In this document: positions 21,564 to 32,695 of the stretch, piece after piece
Layout of the letters: every line of letters begins with the position of its first letter
How positions within the stretch are numbered: position 1 is the stretch's first letter
NCBI GenBank assembly: GCA_008828725.1
Contig: MEHQ01004504.1
Coordinates: 1 to 64,000, forward strand
Direction: 5' to 3'
From: Saccharina japonica
Lineage: Eukaryota; Sar; Phaeophyceae; Laminariales; Laminariaceae
DNA: 64,000 bases
Position numbers and translations under genes: made by a program
Notes under the pieces: model-generated
Told to the model about the DNA's origin: nothing
Database searches by the model: none
The model's input: only the letters and a program-made list of their open reading frames with translations

Positions 21564-21959
21564 TTAACATTCTATTGGCCGTCTTCCACCTTCTTTTTGT
21601 TTCGATCAAAGCACGCCCGGATCCGGTGAAAACGTGTGTATCATGCCCGGTAGGTGAAAGTTGTTTTATCACTATGTTCGGAAAACAAGTAAGGACCGTT
21701 TGATTACCTTATCCACATTGCTGATCCACATTAGTATCCAAAACGGTATGTACGTTTGCGGACGTAAATACGTGAGATGGAGCGACGTCGGTAGACTACG
21801 CGCGATCGACGTATCCCACGCACACATCTTGCGAAGATGAGTTTGGATGAAATCCTCAATCTCATACGTCGTACGTCGTACTCCTACTCCTACTCGTATC
21901 TGTTTTATTTATTTATTATTCTTCGTACATACGTAGAACCATAACTATCATGCTGAGCA

Positions 21960-22075
21960 GCGGCGGCGGCGAGATGTTTGGGCTGCTGCTGCTGCTGCTG
22001 CTTCTGCTACTTCTACTCCTGCTACTTCTACTCCTGCTCCTTCCGCTGCTCCTCCTTCCGCTGCTAGGGTACCTC
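21960..22075. repeat. CTG/CTACTC simple repeat
   Basis: CTGCTGCTG runs pass into TGCTACTTCTACTCC repeats. Low complexity; no gene. Confidence 0.8.
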
Positions 22076-22121
22076 TGATTGCAACACCGCCTTGCAAATA
22101 TCTAGTACAACACCTTTTTTG

Positions 22122-22285
22122 CAGGTCGGCCCAGATCCAACCCGACCCCCTGACAACCCTAACCCTAGCCCCAACCCGTTGGCGCGCTCGGGGTCGGCAG
22201 GGGCGATCGCACGGTTCCGCCGCATGTTTCGGTGTCGTTTTCCCTCAAAACGGCCTCTGTCGAAAGGTCAGCCTCCTTCAACAAT
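22122..22285 (+). repeat. Dispersed GC-rich repeat, plus-strand copy
   Basis: Starts TTTGCAGGTCGGCCCAGATC, has CCCTAACCCTAGCCCC and GCACGGTTCCGCCGCATG. It is the inverted relative of 18400-18548. A third copy at 22676-22765 keeps GCGCGGTTCCGCCGCATG. Confidence 0.5.
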
Positions 22286-22344
22286 CAGCCGACAAACGGT
22301 GGTGCACGAGCTATTTGGGAGGTGCTATTGCAGGTAGTACTCGT

Positions 22345-22620
22345 AGGGCTGGGCACTGGCTGACTCAGTCAGTAGCGATTATACTGCTGTCGTCAAAATC
22401 AATCAGTATACGACTCGTACTGGATTGCAGCAGTATATTGTCTCCTTTCTCATCTCTCCCTCCGAAACGCATTTGGTCGGTTTCCGTACTAGAATATGGC
22501 GTGGTTCTTGGACGTACTTGAGAAAAACCTAGTGGCGAATATACTGGCGGAGTCAATCAGTAGATTACTACTCCCAGTAGATTACTGCTGCCAGTACATA
22601 CTGTGCCAGTGCCCAGCCCT
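22345..22620. mobile_element. hAT-like MITE, copy 2
   Basis: AGGGCTGGGCACTGGC at the left and GCCAGTGCCCAGCCCT at the right are perfect 16-bp inverted repeats. The interior is related to 19580-19859 in the opposite orientation. Confidence 0.78.
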
Positions 22621-22824
22621 AGCAATTAGCAAATCAGGGCCTCTGCTGCTGTTGCTGTTGCTGCTGCTGCTGGCAAGGACGGTCGCGCGGTTCCGCCGCA
22701 TGTTTCGGTGTTATCATATGCCAAAAAAACGCCCGCGGCCGAAAAAACCCAGCTTCGTTGACCCATTAGCCAATGATATTGCGCGAGGTTTTCGCGGGGT
22801 TGGTGTTACAATTAGCAATTAGGG

Positions 22825-22905
22825 CCTCTGCTGCTGCTGCTGCTGCTGGTGCTGCTGGTGGTGGTGGTGGTGGTAGTGGTGGTGGTGCTGCTGCTGCTGC
22901 TGCCC
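22825..22905. repeat. CTG and GGT trinucleotide repeats
   Basis: A mixed (CTG)n, (GGT)n, (CTG)n tract. Homopolymer-like frames here are artefacts. From 22906 to 23161 I see nothing further. Confidence 0.85.
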
Positions 22906-23388
22906 CCCATGGCATGTATATATGGTATCGTGTGGTGCTAGAGTGGGTGGATGTGGGCTGATACCTCGTGCACAAGTCTCTGTACGTAGCCAATGTATCG
23001 CGTAGTCTCGGCTTGCAAACCACCTCAACACTGTTGCCATCCAGTCTCCTTACGCACCGTACGCATACAGCAGTAGTGGTGGTCCCTCTATTGTGCCGGT
23101 TGAGTTGTGCCGGCTGCCTGCTATAGTGCCAGTGAAATCGCGTGGCGCAAGTGGGATTAATAGGGCTGTGAATCGGCACGACTTAAGTCGCCGACTAGTT
23201 ATTAGTCGGACTAATAGTCAGTCGTGAAACGGAGGTGCCGACTTTCCGAATTACTGGGTTTCCTTAACTGCAGGAAGGCTTTTTTAATGCGGGGTACAGC
23301 TTTTAACGTGAATTGCTGCGGGCTGCGGATACCTCACATGCCCTGTGACACTGCAGCGCACAGCGGGAGATCCACACACACACGCACA

Positions 23389-23640
23389 CATGGCGGAAGA
23401 GTCCATCTCTCTCAACGGTGCCGACGGCGTCAGCCCTGGCGCACCCAATGCCAACGCTGAGGGCGGAGATCCCGTCAGCAAAGTTGTGGCCATTATCGGC
23501 CCGCGGACCGAGCTGCGCGGACCACCTTGGCGAGTGCACGCGACCCCGACACAGTGCTCTACCGCGTGAAGCACAAGCAGGGGCGCAGCAAGCCGTTCAG
23601 ATCCAACAACCCGCTGTGGAAGTTTAGGACTTGTTGTCGT
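23389..23640 (+). pseudogene. Gene-like fragment inside the TIR element
   Basis: From an ATG at 23389 a protein-like frame opens MAEESISLNGADGV and reaches a stop at about 23568. In another frame, overlapping from about 23530, the text ARDPDTVLYRVKHKQGRSK continues to about 23630. The switch suggests a frameshifted captured fragment. The family is not recognised. Confidence 0.3.
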
Positions 23641-23669
23641 CATCGACGCGCGCGTTTCTCGCAAGGTTG

Positions 23670-24015
23670 CACAGATGCTCCGAGTATACTCGACACTCTA
23701 CTCCGAGCATCCTCGGAGTATCGAGTACTTTTCGTACTCCGAGTACTGAGAGTATTAGAGTACTGGTGGCCTAAATGCTCGGAGTACTTGGAGTATGAGC
23801 AGTACTGAAGGCCCAAATACTCCGAGTACTGGGAGTATCAACAGTACTTATACTCGAGTACAAGTAGTACTCGAAGTACAAATATCTAAGTTACTCGGAG
23901 TACTCCGAGTATCGAGAGTATTGAACAGCGGAATACTGCGAGTACACAAAGTACCTGGAGTATTTTTTTTTCCAAAATACTCTAATTATACTCGCAGGTA
24001 ATCGGAGCATCTGTG
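23670..24015. mobile_element. GAGTAC palindromic MITE, copy 1
   Basis: TIRs CACAGATGCTCCGA and TCGGAGCATCTGTG are perfect over 14 bp. The interior is almost wholly degenerate units of CTCCGAGTACTCGGAGTA, self-complementary at many scales. Confidence 0.75.
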
Positions 24016-24090
24016 AATTTTTAAATGCTATAAACGCCAGTCACATGCTCCCAGAACCTGGGAAGAATGACGGCCGAGTCTTTAAAATTA

Positions 24091-24450
24091 TGCAAAGATG
24101 CTCCTAACGTACTTCACACTCCGAGTATACTCCGAGTATCGAGTACATTTCGTACTTAGAGTACTTAGAGTATTGGAGTATTGGAGTACTCGCGGCCTGA
24201 GTACTCGGAGTATGGAGTAGGAGCAGTACTGAAGCCCCAAATACTCGGAGTACGAGGAGTACCCGCAGTATCGGACCCCGAAATACTCCGAGTACAAGCA
24301 GTATCGAGAGTGTTCATACCCGAAATACTCCAAGTACGAGCAGTATCCCGGAGTATCGAACCCCGAAATACTCCGAGTACACGAAGTACCTGAAGTATTT
24401 TATCTCCAATACTCCTTACTTTACTCCAAGGTACTCTGTGCATCTATGCA
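24091..24450. mobile_element. GAGTAC palindromic MITE, copy 2
   Basis: The ends TGCAAAGATGCTCC and GTGCATCTATGCA are imperfect inverted repeats. The interior is the same GAGTACTCGGAGTA motif. It lies 75 bp from copy 1. Confidence 0.65.
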
Positions 24451-25027
24451 AGGTTGGGAGAAACGTTAATAAACGAATAACATCACGGAGGGATTCAAGA
24501 CCTTTTCTTCTGGGGATAATTTTTGCACCGCTATCTTGGTGATGAGTTCGCTTTTTCGTTCGTATCCCCGCCAGGTAGTATTGCGACTCAACCAATTGCT
24601 GTCACGTTCCTCTATAGTCCGGGAAAGATCTGGTACATGTTTTGTAGTTATCGTTTTTTGTGAGTTTCTTGTGTAAACCGAAGCTTTTTTGTGTTTTTCG
24701 TTTGAAACTTATGTGAATCTAGGTCATATTGTTTGCGCTTTTCTTGCGTAAAATGAAGCCAAATAGCGCATTTTTGGCCTCCGGCGGCGCCTTCAGCGGG
24801 ATCCTCCGGAGGCGCCTCCGGCGGGCCCTCCGGGGGCGCCTCCAGCGGGGCCCCCTCGGCCGGGGGAGGCTTTTTTGGCTCGATTCGCTCGCCTGACTTT
24901 GGTCGGCAAGTCGGCTGGCTTCGCCAGCCGACTTACCGACTAAAGTCAGCTAGTCGGCGCCGACTAGCGACTAGTTATTAGTCGTGAAATGAAACCGACT
25001 CACAGCCCCTACTATTTTGTCCTATTT

Positions 25028-25346
25028 ACTTCTTTTTTTTCTCCATCCCATTTATTATCTTCGCCCTTCGTTGCTCTCCCCTTCCTAGTCGTAACTCAGA
25101 TCCGGGGTCACAACGCAGGCTCTTCTCCCTCCTCCCCCACTACGGTTCCTGCCTTGCATTTTTATCGCGAGAAGATTTCAGCACTTTCTTCCCTCGTCAA
25201 CTCTCGCTGAATTGTGCTTATCCACGCTATGTGCGCTCTCGACAGTTGGTGTCATTTGAGAATAAAAATCTCCACACGGAGACTCGAACCCTCGAACTCC
25301 AACCTAGCAGGCTTTGTGGTTACCTGTTAGACCACCGGGGCGACCG
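25028..25346 (-). mobile_element. tRNA-derived SINE, copy 2 (minus strand)
   Basis: Read on the minus strand: GGTCGCCCCGGTGGTCTAAC, B box GAGGGTTCGAGTCTCC, body GTCGAGAGCGCACATAGCG, GTTGTGACCCCGGATCTGAG, and the tail AATAAATGGGATGG with an A-rich end at about 25028. Confidence 0.82.
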
Positions 25347-25443
25347 GTGGAAGAACTGCACGGGACATAACCACCCATTTCAGTCCTAAACAGATGAAGA
25401 GCCTATCTATGCTCATCGTTGACACCACAATAAGCCGCGAGCC

Positions 25444-26094
25444 TTACGTGCCACACAAAATGGGAGATTTGTAACTGCTGCCGCGCACTGCACATATGCC
25501 GCCGCCGCCGCCGCCGCCTTTTCTCGATGCGCAGGGAACGGCGCTAACACGCCCCCTCGCCAAGAACGTACACGCTTCGAACCAAGGCTCAACCAAAGAC
25601 CAAAACACTTCCGGGTACGCCTGCCAAAAGCAACGAACGAGGGCGTCATCATACGTAGCGGTTTTGGTACGATAATCCGATCGTGAGGCCCAGCGCAATG
25701 CAGACGCGGCGGGAACATGGGCGCCGTGCCAGTCGTGTTCCACAGAACGTTCCCGGAAGAGTTCTAAAGAACGGTGCCGGTGGCGTTCCCCGGAGCGTTG
25801 CTCGTGACGCTGTTCGGAATGGTGTCGGTAGCGTTCCTCAGGACGGTGCCCGTGGCGCGCTGAGGAGCGGTGCCAGTGGCGTTCCTCGAAGTGGTGACGG
25901 CGGCATTCCTCAGAAAGGTGCCAGTGGCGTTCCTCGGAGTGGTGACGGCGGCGTTCCTCGGAGCGGTGACGGCGGCGTTCCTCGGAGTGATGACAGCGGC
26001 GTTCTTCAGAACGATGCCGGTGACTTTCTGCAGAGTTCTCCGAGTACATTTTATTCTGCGTCCAAGGTTGCGATCGTTGCGTTGGCGCCAGCAC
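25444..26094 (-). CDS. Possible exon with RSEERRRHH repeats (minus strand)
   Basis: A 216-codon minus-strand frame, probably without a true start. Its first two thirds are 10-residue repeats of the type HHSEERHRHR, encoded by a 30-bp minisatellite. The rest is non-repetitive and protein-like (SDYRTKTATYDDALVRCFW, then EVFWSLVEPWFEACTF) and ends GSSYKSPILCGT before the stop. The plus strand is also open across the repeat, so the frame may be fortuitous. No family recognised. Confidence 0.28.
   Translation of the reverse strand: MLAPTQRSQPWTQNKMYSENSAESHRHRSEERRCHHSEERRRHRSEERRRHHSEERHWHLSEECRRHHFEERHWHRSSARHGHRPEERYRHHSEQRHEQRSGERHRHRSLELFRERSVEHDWHGAHVPAASALRWASRSDYRTKTATYDDALVRCFWQAYPEVFWSLVEPWFEACTFLARGRVSAVPCASRKGGGGGGGICAVRGSSYKSPILCGT
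25740..26040. repeat. 30-bp minisatellite, about 10 units
   Basis: Plus-strand unit GGCGTTCCTCGGAGTGGTGA with variants. The period is a multiple of three, so frames stay open on both strands. Confidence 0.85.
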
Positions 26095-26567
26095 CCACAG
26101 GTAAACGCCAACTTACGTGTAGGTGTACCGCAGCAGTACCATTTTTTTTTTTTCTGACTGCTGTTACATCGGATTGGGAAGCAACCAAAAAACGGGCTTG
26201 AGTTTATTGTGGGTTTTTTGTGGTTGTTTTGCGTGGGTTAATCATGATTCTTTGATCGTCTAGCCTGAACCTGGTATGGCGTTTAGTATGGTATACTTTA
26301 ACCTATATGTATATTTTGCATGGCGTTTTCGTATTGTAGTACTGAAACCCATACGATGTATTTGTACACTGAAATGCATACACTTTTGTTTGTGTGGATT
26401 ATACAATAGAAGTGTTTTGAGTAAAACCCATTCCGTATACGAAGTACCATACTAAAAACCGTGCAGCTAAAATAATGATAAAATCGAGACCCTGTTGGTG
26501 TGATTGTGATTAGAAGTAAAAATGACTAAAACTAATTATTTTTTGGTTGATTTCAAGCCCTACTATT
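26095..26567. other. No gene seen
   Basis: AT-rich sequence with repeated ATACGATGTATTTGTAC-like words near 26330-26460. No supported feature. Confidence 0.4.
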
Positions 26568-26568
26568 A

Positions 26569-26676
26569 CGGGAGGGGCATAGTAAACACTAGTAAATAGG
26601 ACCAAATGCTGCAGATAGAAATAGGTAAATATGTTGGTTTTAGTGTGTACCGTAGGTCCTATTTACTACATTAGCC
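26569..26676. mobile_element. Stowaway-like MITE, copy 2
   Basis: ACGGGAGGGGCATAGTAAAC at the left, inner AGTAAATAGGACCAAAT and, at the right, CGTAGGTCCTATTTACTACA. It carries a short internal insertion relative to 13138. Confidence 0.6.
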
Positions 26677-27092
26677 CACCCCGAACTATTAATATTACTG
26701 CCATTAGACAGAGTGTAGCATGATGAGCTTCGACTTTGATCACTTTTTTTTCTCTTTCGTGCACCTGGATTGCTAGCAGGGTACGTAGGTCTTGTCTGTT
26801 GTATATGGCATTGCATTGTCTGCTCTGCTTACTGCATTGCAGCGTAGTATATATGTGTCGTAGTTTTGTGACCACATAACTGGTATCTCTGTAGGATGAA
26901 GAATCGGCACAGACACTGGGTGTGCTGGATGTCGACAGGTAGAAAGGACGGTTTAATGTGAAGAACACACCCACACACTCCTAAGCACTCCAAAAAAAGA
27001 AAAAAACACGAAGCAAACGTACGTACGCCTTACTTCCGGCTTGAGCCTTGTCTACTCTATTGTTGTGGCGAAAGTGTTTGTTGGTCACAATG

Positions 27093-27405
27093 TCCCCGGT
27101 AGAATGAAAGGTGAATATCGTCCCTGTTTGAGCCAAGGTTGTGGGTTCGAGCCCCCCCGAGTGTATGATATGCTCGTAGGGACTTTTTCTCGCAAAAAAA
27201 TATCTTGACTAGCGGAAAGCGCGAGAGCGTGAATTGGCAAAATTCGATGAAAATCGACGAGCGCGATAAAAATCAGGGCACGAACCATAGCGGGGAGGAG
27301 GGAGTAGAGCCTGCTTTGTGACCCCAGATCTGAGTTAGGACTAGGGAGGGAGAGGGACAGAAGTGTGAAGATAATGAATGGGATGGAAAATAACAAAAAA
27401 AAAAA
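27093..27405 (+). mobile_element. tRNA-derived SINE, copy 3 (second head subtype)
   Basis: The head GTCCCCGGTAGAATGAAAGG carries the B box GTGGGTTCGAGCCCCCC. The body has GGAAAGCGCGAGAGCGTGAA, GTGACCCCAGATCTGAG and the tail AATGAATGGGATGG plus A run. The copy in the second duplicate lies at about 39378-39690. Confidence 0.78.
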
Positions 27406-27908
27406 TGTGTGTGTGTGGTGTTTTCGCATTAATCCCGTTCTTTCTGCCCAACTCCATCAGTACACCCAGTGTCTGTCCTGATTTCTAACCCTAGAGATAC
27501 GACAGATTCTGTGGTCACAGACTGTGAGACAGAGAAAAATGCTTCGACAATAACCGAGAATATATACGAGGTATATTGAATAATAATCCATACCAATTCA
27601 TGGTATCGATTGGCTTTCACTTATATATATATATATACGAGGGACGCGATATCGGCAGCTCAAATATCGATCCCCGATAGCCAGTAGGAAGGCGGAAATC
27701 ACAGCTAGCATCAAACAAGGAAAGCTATACGAGTACGTGTTTCCGGTAATTTTGTTTTTACCGCATTATTAATTGCCGTTTCCGCAGTAATTTTGTTGTG
27801 CTACGGCAGTATTCGTTCGCTGTTACCGCAGTGGTCCTTGTTTTCGCCGCAGAGTTTCGACACTACTACGGCAGCTCTCGTTTTTTGCTACCCCGCCATT
27901 CATTGCTG

Positions 27909-28179
27909 ACGCGTGCTACGATAGAGGTATAATATGGTATACCTTTTTTTGGCTGAAATTATTCCTGAACGACGGGTCTTCTTACCTTAACCCAAAATCG
28001 TCGGCATTTCATTTTTGTGTCACGATGTGTTTCGTTTTCCACTTAAGGCCACGGAATTGGCCATCGGGTATATATCACTTTTCGTTTCGTCCAAAAACAG
28101 TTTTCGGTTGAAGTACAGAGCCCCTCAAGTGACCGCCCCCAGAAACAACACAGTAGTGCACCTCTACCGTACCATGCGT
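27909..28179. mobile_element. ACGCGTGCTACG TIR element, copy 1
   Basis: The ends ACGCGTGCTACGATAGAGGT and ACCTCTACCGTACCATGCGT are imperfect 20-bp inverted repeats. Shared interior words are AAAATCGTCGG and TTTCGTCCAAAAACAGTTTT. Other copies: 32696-32961, 54749-55119, 58663-58990 and the duplicate at 40194-40464. Confidence 0.75.
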
Positions 28180-28489
28180 CTGCTGTTTCCCCGCGAGATT
28201 GTATTTGGTCACAGCAGCAGTGTTGAGTATTGTCACCAATATATGTATCAGCCCTTGTCGTTCTCTGCGGTTTTCAGGGCCGTTATGGCAGCATTCACTG
28301 TTGTATCGCAGCATTTATTGCGGTTACCGCAGGTTGACCACGACAAGTATTGGCTGTTGCTACCACAGGTTACCGCCTTTTGCAGTGCGGTTACGACAAC
28401 ATTATTTATTTTTTACTGCATAATTCATTAGACATGCCAGGTACAACAGTAAGGATCACATCAGTTATGGACCACCAGGTTACCGTTCT

Positions 28490-29110
28490 ATGTTGTTTTT
28501 TGGCGGTCGGTCACAGCTGGCGGTCGAGTTATAGATCATTTGTGCGGGGTGGAGAGCCTTTACCCCACACAAGGGGAATGGTCGTATAACGTAGTGTTTG
28601 CGGTAAGGCACCCACGAGGCAATTACATAGTACTCCCATTGCTGTCTTTGAAAGTGGCCACACCGGAATTTACATGAGCTCATTGAAGCTGTTATCCATA
28701 TGCAAGTCAGTCCGCCTCACAAGCGGTTCTTACTACTGTAGAATGCAGCTCAACCTTCATGCGACTCGCCCAAGACCTCACGTTTCGCTTCGCGCTTGGT
28801 GTAAGCAATGTCTGCCTGGTCGGTGAAAACCCAGCGTGCTCCGCCCCGGCATTGTAGAGATGCGAGGGTCTATGGCCATACGACTACGGCCATGCATGAA
28901 TATCGAGCACACCCATACGACTACGGCCGTGCGCAACATGAGTACCCCCCCCCCCCCAACACCTCACGGCGCTTCGCGCTTGGTGCTAGCAATGCCTGCC
29001 TCGCTGGTTAAAACCCAGCGTGCTCCGTCCCAGCGTTGTAGGGAGGATGCGAGGGTCTATGGTCATACGACTACGGCCGTGCACGGCATCAGTACCCCCC
29101 CCCTCCCCCC
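28490..29110 (+). mobile_element. Poly-C element, copy 2, with repeated 3' module
   Basis: It has GATCATTTGTGCGGGGTGGA, TATGCAAGTCAGTCCGCCTC and CACGTTTCGCTTCGCGCTTG. The 3' module (CAGCGTGCTCCG..GGTCTATGG..GAGTACCCCCC) then occurs twice, each time ending in a C run. Confidence 0.7.
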
Positions 29111-29604
29111 CTGCCCTCATCCCATCTACTACCTTTGCCCTACTTGTCCAGCTCCCTCCCTTCCATAACAAGTCTGATCTCGAGTTACATAGCAGGCACT
29201 TTTACCCCCCTCCCTACTTTTTACGATGCGCGGCTTCATCTTTAGGCCGTCTCTTGTGGGACTTTTTTTGGGGTTCATAAATGGACCCCTTTTGACCGAG
29301 GGCAAAAAAACAGCATCTTATGGAACCCAAAACGACAAAGTTTGATCACAAAAAATATATGAACATCAGTTTGACCAGGCCACCTCACTCATTCTGCGCC
29401 CCAGAATAAACAGGGTCAGAGGTTACAAACTGACGTTCAAATTTGATATTTGTATAGGTTTTTATATGCACACGATGTTTAGTATAACAAACAGGGCTCG
29501 TACGATTATACATGTACCCGGCACACCAGTAGTACGAGTAGAGCTGTATATACGGACTGAAGAAGCGGTCGCGTACAAGCCCACACTCCTCGCCCGGCCC
29601 CCAG

Positions 29605-29900
29605 TCAGGAACTCTCACTACGGCATCGGGGAGGGACGATGAGGTGGATGTGAGCCGTCGATCTTCTTGAGGAGTTATCGACGAACGAGCTCTCGCTGGG
29701 CAGTTCGTATCCTACCACTGCTGCTGCTGCTGCTGCTGCTGCATCTTGCTCTCGACTAGCCGAGCACGCTCGGCATCTAGTTGCCGTCACCGCTCTCTTG
29801 GGGTCGAAAGAGCTGCGCGCGGAGAGGCGGCACGTGCTGGGCGATGTTGGGGTGGCTCGATGCAAACTTTGGCCTTGAACGAGTACGATCTCGGTGGTAC
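29605..29900 (-). CDS. Weak minus-strand exon candidate
   Basis: A minus-strand frame with protein-like text: CRACSASREQD, an Ala run from the (CTG)n tract, then GYELPSESSFVDNSSRRS, stop at 29605. It could be a gene relic; no splice sites are convincing. From 29900 to 30430 I see nothing beyond a SINE-body fragment at about 30190-30260. Confidence 0.2.
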
Positions 29901-30429
29901 CTGCTTCGTGCGGTCGGTCACAGTAGCACTGCTGTCTGCTGCTGTATACATATAATATACCTGGTATAATATCATACCTGGTACAGCAGTACAGCAGTAC
30001 TTTGTTCGTGTGTGGTCTCTCGTCTTTTGTGGTCTCCGCCTCACACGAAAACAATGAAACGCGTTTTTTTTGTCATGTGCTTCCATAAGAAACTACACTC
30101 GGCTACGCGAATTCAAAAATGAAGTCACAAACAGACGAGCCAAAAGGGGTCCATTTATGAACCTCTAAAAAAATCCCAGGAGAAACGGCCTTATCGCGAG
30201 AAAAGTTTAGTATTTTCTTCCCTCGCCGACTCGTGCCGAATCGTGCATACACCCGCTGCTATCATACCTGGTAGGTGCTTCCATGGTATTTGCTAGTCTG
30301 CTACCAATAGTCATTTTTTGCGCCTGAAAAATCTGTGGGGTACGCGGTACACATACAGAGTACGTAGCTATATAGTAGACCAAGCAGCCAAGTAATCATG
30401 TTTGCTTTTTGCGTTTTTTTTTCTGCGTT

Positions 30430-30597
30430 TCTTTAGCCGGTGACCCATTATATGCACACCCTACATGAGGACATAAAAAAATCCTCAAGTGCGCGCGATC
30501 GAAGTATTACACTCAGCTCGTAGCAAAGATGAGCTTCGACAAAATCCTCGAGCTCACAGCTGTTGTTATTTATTTTTTTTAATTTTTAAATAATACC
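30430..30597 (+). repeat. GCGCGATCGAAGTAT dispersed repeat, copy
   Basis: GCGCGCGATCGAAGTATTAC, GATGAGCTTCGACAAAATCC and CTCACAGCTGTTG followed by a T-rich tail, as at 13320 and 46611. Confidence 0.5.
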
Positions 30598-30601
30598 ATA
30601 A

Positions 30602-31024
30602 GGGCCCGTTTTAACGAAGAAGAATAAAATTCAATTTGGAAAAAAAAATATTCAAATCCGCCTTTCATTGGTCAACACACGCACCAGCACCAAAGAATAG
30701 GATCTTGGGGCATAATATTTGGTGCTGGTGCCTGTGTTGACCAATGAAAAGCGAATCTGAATTTTATTTTTTCCAAATTGAATTTTTGCTGTCTTCGTTA
30801 AGATGGGCCCTAAGGGCCCGTTTTAACGAAGAAGAAAAAAATCAATTTGAAAAAATATATATTCAAATCCGCTTTTCATTGGTCAACACACGCACCAGCA
30901 CCAAATATTAGGATCTTGGGGCATAATATATGGTGCTGGTGCCTGTGTTGACCAATGAAAAGCGAATTTGAATTTTATTTTTTCCAAATTGAATTTATTT
31001 TTTACTTGTTAATTCGGGCCCTAA
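30602..31024. mobile_element. Two adjacent Harbinger/Tourist-like hairpin MITEs separated by TAA
   Basis: Copy one is 30602-30810 and copy two 30814-31021. Each runs GGGCCCGTTTTAACGA... to ...GGGCCC. Each folds as one long hairpin: CATTGGTCAACACACGCACC pairs with GGTGCTGGTGCCTGTGTTGA at the centre. TAA occurs at 30599-30601, 30811-30813 and 31022-31024, as if each insertion kept a TWA-type 3-bp target. The truncated start of a third copy follows at 31025. Confidence 0.88.
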
Positions 31025-31060
31025 GGGCCCATATTAACGAGTATGAAATAAATATCGTGT

Positions 31061-31859
31061 GCCCGAACTCCGAAAATAATTAATTAACTCTATTTCTGGT
31101 ACGAAATACTTAAATTGGAATTGCGATCTAATTATTTTATTGTTTTGCCCAGATTGCACCCCCGCACCTGAAAATATATAATTAAACATGAACACGTTTT
31201 TGTTGTGCGGTTTGACTCGTAGAAGCACATACATACTCAAAAACAAATAGTTTGGAAGAGCTAACATCCGGTAAATGTGCGGTTTGACGCGTAGAAGCAC
31301 ATATACTCAAACACACAGTTTGAAAGAGGTATTATGCCGCCCGGGACATACACACACACGCGGGTTAACGAAATAAGTGACTTGCGTTTACGACATAATT
31401 GTTGGGACAACCAGGTACGAAGGTGCTCGGCGAAGTGCCTCGCTCACGCGGAGCGGTGGCTCGGGCGTCGGGGTGCCATGAGGCAGGAGAGAAGATGTTA
31501 TCCAAGGTGTATATTAGAAACCACCATAATGAAGTGACCGAAGTCAAGTAGAACTGACCGAAGTCAAGTCCAGAACTGAACGGAGGGGGCTTCACCCCTC
31601 CGTTTCCAGATGTTACCCTTACCAAAACCTACCCGGGGAGACCAAAATTCAGCCGCATATTCCAGTTACACAAATCACACGTAAGTATTCGCACGATCAG
31701 ACAAATCAGACATGGGTGCGACTTATGACGAACGTATGACCAGCGGTTATCACCAACAGCCTCCCTAGTCGCAGCACACTGTCATGATTAAAATGTCTAT
31801 ATATCGTACTTGAAGTAGGTCCACAATCATACAACACATAAATCCTTATATCGTGATAC
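31061..31859. other. No gene seen
   Basis: AT-rich sequence. GTGCGGTTTGACTCGTAGAA is repeated at about 31206 and 31275. The inverted pair GGAGGGGGCTTCACCCCTCC is at 31580. No supported coding region. Confidence 0.4.
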
Positions 31860-32660
31860 TATAAATTCAATTTGGAAAAAATAAAATTCAAATACGCTTT
31901 TAATTGGTCAACGCACGCACCAGCACCAAATATTATGCCCCAAGATCCTAATCTTTGGTGCTGGTGCGTGTGTTGACCAATGAAAAGGGCCCGTATTAAC
32001 GAAGAAGAAAAAAAATCAATTTGGAAAAAAAAAAAATCAAATCCGCTTTTCATTGGTCAACACACCCACCAGCACCAAAGATTAGGATCTGGCATAATGG
32101 TTGGTGCTGGTGCGTGTGTTGACCAATGAAAAGCGGATTTTAATACTTTTTTTTCCAAATTGTTTTTTTTTCTTCTTCGTTAAAACGGGCCCTCTTTTCG
32201 TTAAAACGGGCCCTGGAGGGCCCGTTTTTGGCCCGTTTTAACGAAGAAGAAAAAAAAAATCAACTTGGAAAAAAAAAATCAAATCCGCTTTTCATTGGTC
32301 AGAACCCGCGCCACCACCCAAGATTATACCCCAAGATCCGAATATTTGGTGCTGGTGCGCGGGTTGACCAATGAAAAGCGTATTTGAATTTTATTTTTTC
32401 CAAATTGGATTTATTTTTGTACTCGTTAATTTAGGCGAGTACAAACGAATTCAATTTGGGAAAAATAAAATTAAAATACGCTCTTCATTGGTCAACACGC
32501 GCACCAGCACCAAAGATTAGGATCTTTATATGGGCGAGTACAAAAATTGAATAATATTATCTTGGGGGATGCTGGTGCGTGTGTTGACCAATGAAAAGCG
32601 AAGTTGAATTTTAGTTTTCCCAAATTGAATTTATTTTATACTCGTTAATATGGTCCCTAA
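31860..32660. repeat. Array of four more GGGCCC hairpin MITE copies, partly truncated
   Basis: Copies at about 31863-31985 (ends lost), 31986-32215, 32218-32435 and 32436-32657 share ATTGGTCAACACACGCACCA and its complement. Terminal GGGCCC motifs are stacked at 32195-32240 (GGGCCCTGGAGGGCCCG), marking joins between copies. Confidence 0.8.
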
Positions 32661-32695
32661 AGGAAGTTGTGAAGTTCGGTATCGGACGCGTGCTA

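Larger units (their letters stand above)
23162..25009. mobile_element. 1.85-kb TIR element carrying a gene-like fragment and two nested palindromic MITEs
   Basis: The left end AGGGCTGTGAATCGGCACGA and the right end CCGACTCACAGCCCCT are inverted. Both ends also carry GACTAGTTATTAGTCG. The interior holds a coding-like stretch (23389-23640), two GAGTAC palindromes (23670-24015 and 24091-24450) and a GC-rich CGGCGGCGCC tract (24780-24870). A related, rearranged copy is at about 50455-51162. No transposase is visible. Confidence 0.6.
26897..29077. repeat. 2.2-kb segmental duplication, copy 1
   Basis: The segment is almost identical to 39181-41363 (offset about 12,285). I noted only about five differences by eye, such as AATATCGTCCC against AATCTCGTCCC. 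It includes a SINE, an ACGCGTGCTACG TIR element and a poly-C element. The 138-codon plus-strand frame near 28.0-28.4 kb is a by-product of these repeats. Confidence 0.92.

Noticed and set aside
28015..28431. 138-codon frame, also present at 40300-40716
   Set aside because: The frame crosses the border of a TIR element, is preserved only because the whole segment is a recent duplicate, and its text is repeat-derived.
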